From contig CAMPBN010000073.1 in NCBI GenBank assembly GCA_946638265.1, positions 1 to 6,146 of the forward strand: DNA of 6,146 bases. Reading direction: 5' to 3'. Below the pieces are notes generated by a model. It did no database searches, was not told the DNA's origin, and was given only the letters and a program-made list of their open reading frames with translations. The translations under genes were made by a program, and so were the position numbers. Every line of letters starts with the position of its first letter. Positions within the stretch are counted from its first letter, which is position 1. The stretch comes from an uncultured Bacillota bacterium. Its GTDB lineage: Bacteria; Bacillota; Clostridia; Peptostreptococcales; Anaerovoracaceae. Positions 4,142 to 6,146 of the stretch are shown here, in pieces.

Positions 4142-5635
4142 ATGGAAATAAAGATTTACAGAAACATCACAACACCGATATATCTTCAGCTCGTTTCACA
4201 AATCAAAGGGAAAATTATTACGCGCGAGCTGGGGGCGGGGGACGTGCTGCCGTCCGAGCGGGCGATGGCGGAGCGGCTCTCCATACATCGCAATACCGTG
4301 ACCAGGGCATACAAGGAGCTGGAGAGCATGGAGCTCATCGAGAGCCGCCAGGGCTATGGTTATATGGTGTGCGTGGGGCCGGGCGGCGACGGGGTCGTGA
4401 ACGGGCCCGGGGAGCCCGCGAAGCAGGCCGGCAGCAAAACGAAGGGGCGGGTCAACTGGCTTTCCATGATGCACAGCGACTATACGACAGGCGGCCATAA
4501 ATTTGACGATATCTTCAGCCAGGCCAACGACGAGAGCATCTGCCCGTTTTCCATAGGTATGGCCACCAGTGGGATATACACGCAGGACGAACTTTCACAG
4601 GCGCTTGAAAATGCCATCAATCAGGGGCGCCGCGGCAGATATTTTTATACTCCTTACCAGGGAGACCTGGACCTCCGCAAAGAAATAGCGCGTTTTATGC
4701 GCGAAAAAGGCGTGGACGTGAGCCCTGCGGAAATTCAGGTCTTCGGCGAGCTGAACCAGGCCATCAATTTCATAGGAACACTCATGCTCCAGCCGGGAGA
4801 TACAGTCTTCACGGAGGAGCCTGTCAACCCGGATATTTACCGTTCCTTCGACCTGGCGGGAGTGCGCCAGATTACGATCCCGATGGATAAAAACGGCATG
4901 TTTACCGACAATCTGGATGCGATGATTGAAAAATATCATCCGAAATTTATATATGTCAGATCCAGCTACCACGACCCTACGGGGACGATCCTTTCCTACG
5001 AGGGAAGGAAAAAGCTTTTGGAACTTTCCGAAAGGTACAGAGTGGCTATCATCGAAGACGATGCGGCATCCATGCTTGACTACGACTTCGTATCCGTGCC
5101 GCCGCTGCTTTCCATGGATAAAAACGGGAATGTGCTTTATATCTATTCGTTTGAGCTGACCTTCATCCCTGGGATGAACGTTACCTTTGTGGTGGCGCCT
5201 CGGCCGGTAATTCGTGCGCTCAGCTACCTGGTGTCGCTCAGGCTGGTCAGCATGGATGTGATACCTCAAAAGCTGCTCTGGTATTGCCTGCACAACGGTC
5301 TCTACCACAGAGGCCTCGCCGCAATGAAAGATACAAATCGCAAAAAGCGCGACATTATGTATAGCTACATCGAAAATGCGGGAATCGACGATTTTTATGC
5401 GCGTCTCCCGGAAGGCGGCGTTTACATCTGGTGTCATGTGCCTGAAAAGATCAATCTGCGGGAACTCTTGCAGCTGGCACGCAGAAAAGGCGTAGCTTTC
5501 ATGCCCGGCTATCTTTTCTACCCGGACGGGAAGCAGCCTTCCAACTACATCCGCCTTAACTATTCCACTCCTACTGAATCCGAAGTGGACCGCGGCATGC
5601 CGCTGCTGATTGAGGCAATAAAAGAATTGCTGTAA
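4142..5635 (+). CDS. MocR-type GntR regulator with degenerate aminotransferase domain
   Basis: This 497-residue protein has the two-part MocR layout and usual length. Residues 1-77 form a GntR winged helix-turn-helix (PIYLQLVSQI, then LPSERAMAERLSIHRNTVTRAY, listed in two parts: LPSERAMAERL and SIHRNTVTRAYKELE), ending in GYGYMV. A Gly/Pro-rich linker (about 79-103, encoded by unusually GC-rich DNA) leads to a fold-type I aminotransferase-like domain (about 130-497) with YQGDLDLRKEIARF (172-185), QPGDTVFTEEP (217-227), DPTG (278-281), EDD (305-307), PG (343-344) and YIRLNY (469-474). MocR proteins normally bind pyridoxal phosphate through a lysine in an SFSK-x-x-x-PG-x-R motif. Here that segment reads SFELTFIPGMN (336-346), so the lysine position is Leu339 and the phosphate-binding Arg is Asn346. 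Further losses are listed in the findings. It is therefore probably a non-catalytic regulator that may not use the cofactor. It lies four bases after the methyltransferase, without its own ribosome site, suggesting translational coupling. The target is unknown. Confidence 0.9.
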   Translation: MEIKIYRNITTPIYLQLVSQIKGKIITRELGAGDVLPSERAMAERLSIHRNTVTRAYKELESMELIESRQGYGYMVCVGPGGDGVVNGPGEPAKQAGSKTKGRVNWLSMMHSDYTTGGHKFDDIFSQANDESICPFSIGMATSGIYTQDELSQALENAINQGRRGRYFYTPYQGDLDLRKEIARFMREKGVDVSPAEIQVFGELNQAINFIGTLMLQPGDTVFTEEPVNPDIYRSFDLAGVRQITIPMDKNGMFTDNLDAMIEKYHPKFIYVRSSYHDPTGTILSYEGRKKLLELSERYRVAIIEDDAASMLDYDFVSVPPLLSMDKNGNVLYIYSFELTFIPGMNVTFVVAPRPVIRALSYLVSLRLVSMDVIPQKLLWYCLHNGLYHRGLAAMKDTNRKKRDIMYSYIENAGIDDFYARLPEGGVYIWCHVPEKINLRELLQLARRKGVAFMPGYLFYPDGKQPSNYIRLNYSTPTESEVDRGMPLLIEAIKELL

Positions 5636-5658
5636 ATATATTGAAAAGTTGGATAAGG

Positions 5659-5688
5659 AAAGCGGGACTTTTGAAGTCCCGCTTTTTT
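5659..5688 (+). terminator. Strong rho-independent terminator after the regulator
   Basis: AAGCGGGACTT (5660-5670) pairs perfectly with AAGTCCCGCTT (5674-5684) across a TTG loop, flanked by A-rich bases and followed by a run of T (5683-5688). It ends the methyltransferase/regulator transcript. Read on the other strand the stem is followed by CTTTCCTTATCC, a poor T-tract, so termination of the converging SLH gene here would be weak at best. Confidence 0.92.
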
Positions 5689-5703
5689 AACGTCTGTTTT
5701 TCG

Positions 5704-5743
5704 CGAATTTCAATTTCGGGTTTCGCGTTCCGAATTTCAATTT
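5704..5743. repeat. 13-bp direct repeat in the convergent intergenic gap
   Basis: CGAATTTCAATTT occurs at 5704-5716 and again at 5731-5743, 27 bases apart. The core GAATTTC recurs a third time at 5754-5760, inside the last codons of the SLH gene. CGCGAA (5702-5707) is also inverted as TTCGCG (5722-5727), giving a possible short stem. Neither strand shows a T-run after that stem, so this is not a convincing terminator for the SLH gene. It may be a local duplication. Confidence 0.55.
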
Positions 5744-6146
5744 AGTGCTGTATGAATTTCGTGCAGTAGCGCATGAACATGGTGGCGATCTGTGCACGGC
5801 TGGCGTTGCCCTGCGGATCCAGGGTGACTGCGCCGTTTTCGTCCGCAGTACCGGTGATGATGCCCTGGCTTACCATCCACTTCATTGCGTCGGAAGCATA
5901 GTCGCTGAGATTGCCTGCATCCGTGAAGTTCAGCTTGAAAGCCTTGGCGTCTGCGGTAGCGATACCGTTCAGCTTGGCGAATCGGTAAATCATGGCTGCC
6001 AGCTGCTCACGCGTGATAGGACCGTTAGGGTCGAATACGTCCGCTCCGCCGTACATAAAGCCTGTGATAATGCCGTTCGCCGCTGCCCAGCGCACCTGTT
6101 CTACGAACCATTCGTAGTTTGGAACATCCGCAAAGGTCATTTGGTA
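5742..6146 (-). CDS. C-terminal part of an SLH-domain surface protein
   Basis: On the minus strand the frame is open from the window edge to a TAA at 5744-5742, giving 134 visible residues. The ATG at 6140 is not taken as the start: it falls directly at an SLH motif, and the frame continues upstream as Tyr-Gln to the edge. Numbered from that Met, two SLH motifs are clear. The first, about residues 3-58, runs from FADVPNYEWF through ANGIITG and FDPNGPITREQ. The second, about 72-125, runs from FTDAGNLSDYA through SQGIITG and LDPQGNASRAQ. The ITRAE-like cores are ITREQ and ASRAQ. The chain ends shortly after, at CTKFIQH, so SLH anchoring is C-terminal here, unlike the N-terminal SLH of the protein at 154-1578. 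A third SLH copy probably lies beyond the window, together with the functional domain, which cannot be guessed. The gene converges on the regulator gene. Confidence 0.88.
   Translation of the reverse strand, partial: YQMTFADVPNYEWFVEQVRWAAANGIITGFMYGGADVFDPNGPITREQLAAMIYRFAKLNGIATADAKAFKLNFTDAGNLSDYASDAMKWMVSQGIITGTADENGAVTLDPQGNASRAQIATMFMRYCTKFIQH

Noticed and set aside
4142..5635. Regulator gene as a pseudogene because catalytic residues are missing
   Set aside because: The frame is intact at full family length, and the DNA-binding domain and structural motifs are preserved. The changes are substitutions concentrated at the cofactor site, which points to altered function rather than decay.
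1..6146. CRISPR array, transposase, phage or plasmid genes
   Set aside because: No regularly spaced repeats, integrase/transposase motifs or replication genes are present. All complete genes look like chromosomal envelope, RNA-modification or regulatory genes.

Overview
The window looks like ordinary chromosome from an anaerobic, S-layer-homology (SLH) bearing member of the Bacillota, most likely class Clostridia. This is inferred from two SLH-domain surface proteins, an MreB/Mbl actin homologue, a YpsC/RlmL-type rRNA methyltransferase, strong AAGGAG-like ribosome binding sites and compact stem-plus-T-run terminators. Base composition is close to balanced. I cannot name the species.

Layout. 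Bases 1-110 hold the last 35 codons of an unidentified gene. Bases 154-1578 encode an exported protein with three SLH motifs and a C-terminal transglutaminase-like domain whose Cys-His-Asp triad is intact. A 122-base gap follows, with two nested inverted repeats and a very good sigma-A type promoter (1634-1662). That promoter drives an MreB/Mbl-family gene (1701-2720), which is closed by its own terminator (2728-2760). The gene is therefore a single transcription unit, without mreC, mreD or min neighbours. Bases 2761-2994 are non-coding and unusually structured: a roughly 133-base imperfect inverted repeat (2784-2916), an AT-rich inverted repeat, and a 15-bp hairpin ending two bases before the ribosome binding site of the next gene. 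Two tightly packed genes follow: a THUMP/UPF0020 rRNA methyltransferase (2995-4137) and, four bases later, a MocR-type GntR/aminotransferase-fold regulator (4142-5635) with a strong terminator (5659-5688). On the opposite strand, converging on that terminator, is the C-terminal part of a second SLH protein (5742-6146), cut by the window edge.

How the parts relate. The two SLH proteins and the MreB homologue all concern the cell envelope, but nothing shows they are co-regulated. The methyltransferase and regulator form a likely operon behind the structured leader.

Two points stand out. First, the MocR-like regulator has the fold signature of an aminotransferase but lacks the lysine that would bind pyridoxal phosphate, along with several other cofactor contacts, so it probably senses something else or nothing. 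Second, the intergenic element at 2771-2916 has mutually exclusive pairings and could be a structured RNA or a dispersed palindromic repeat.
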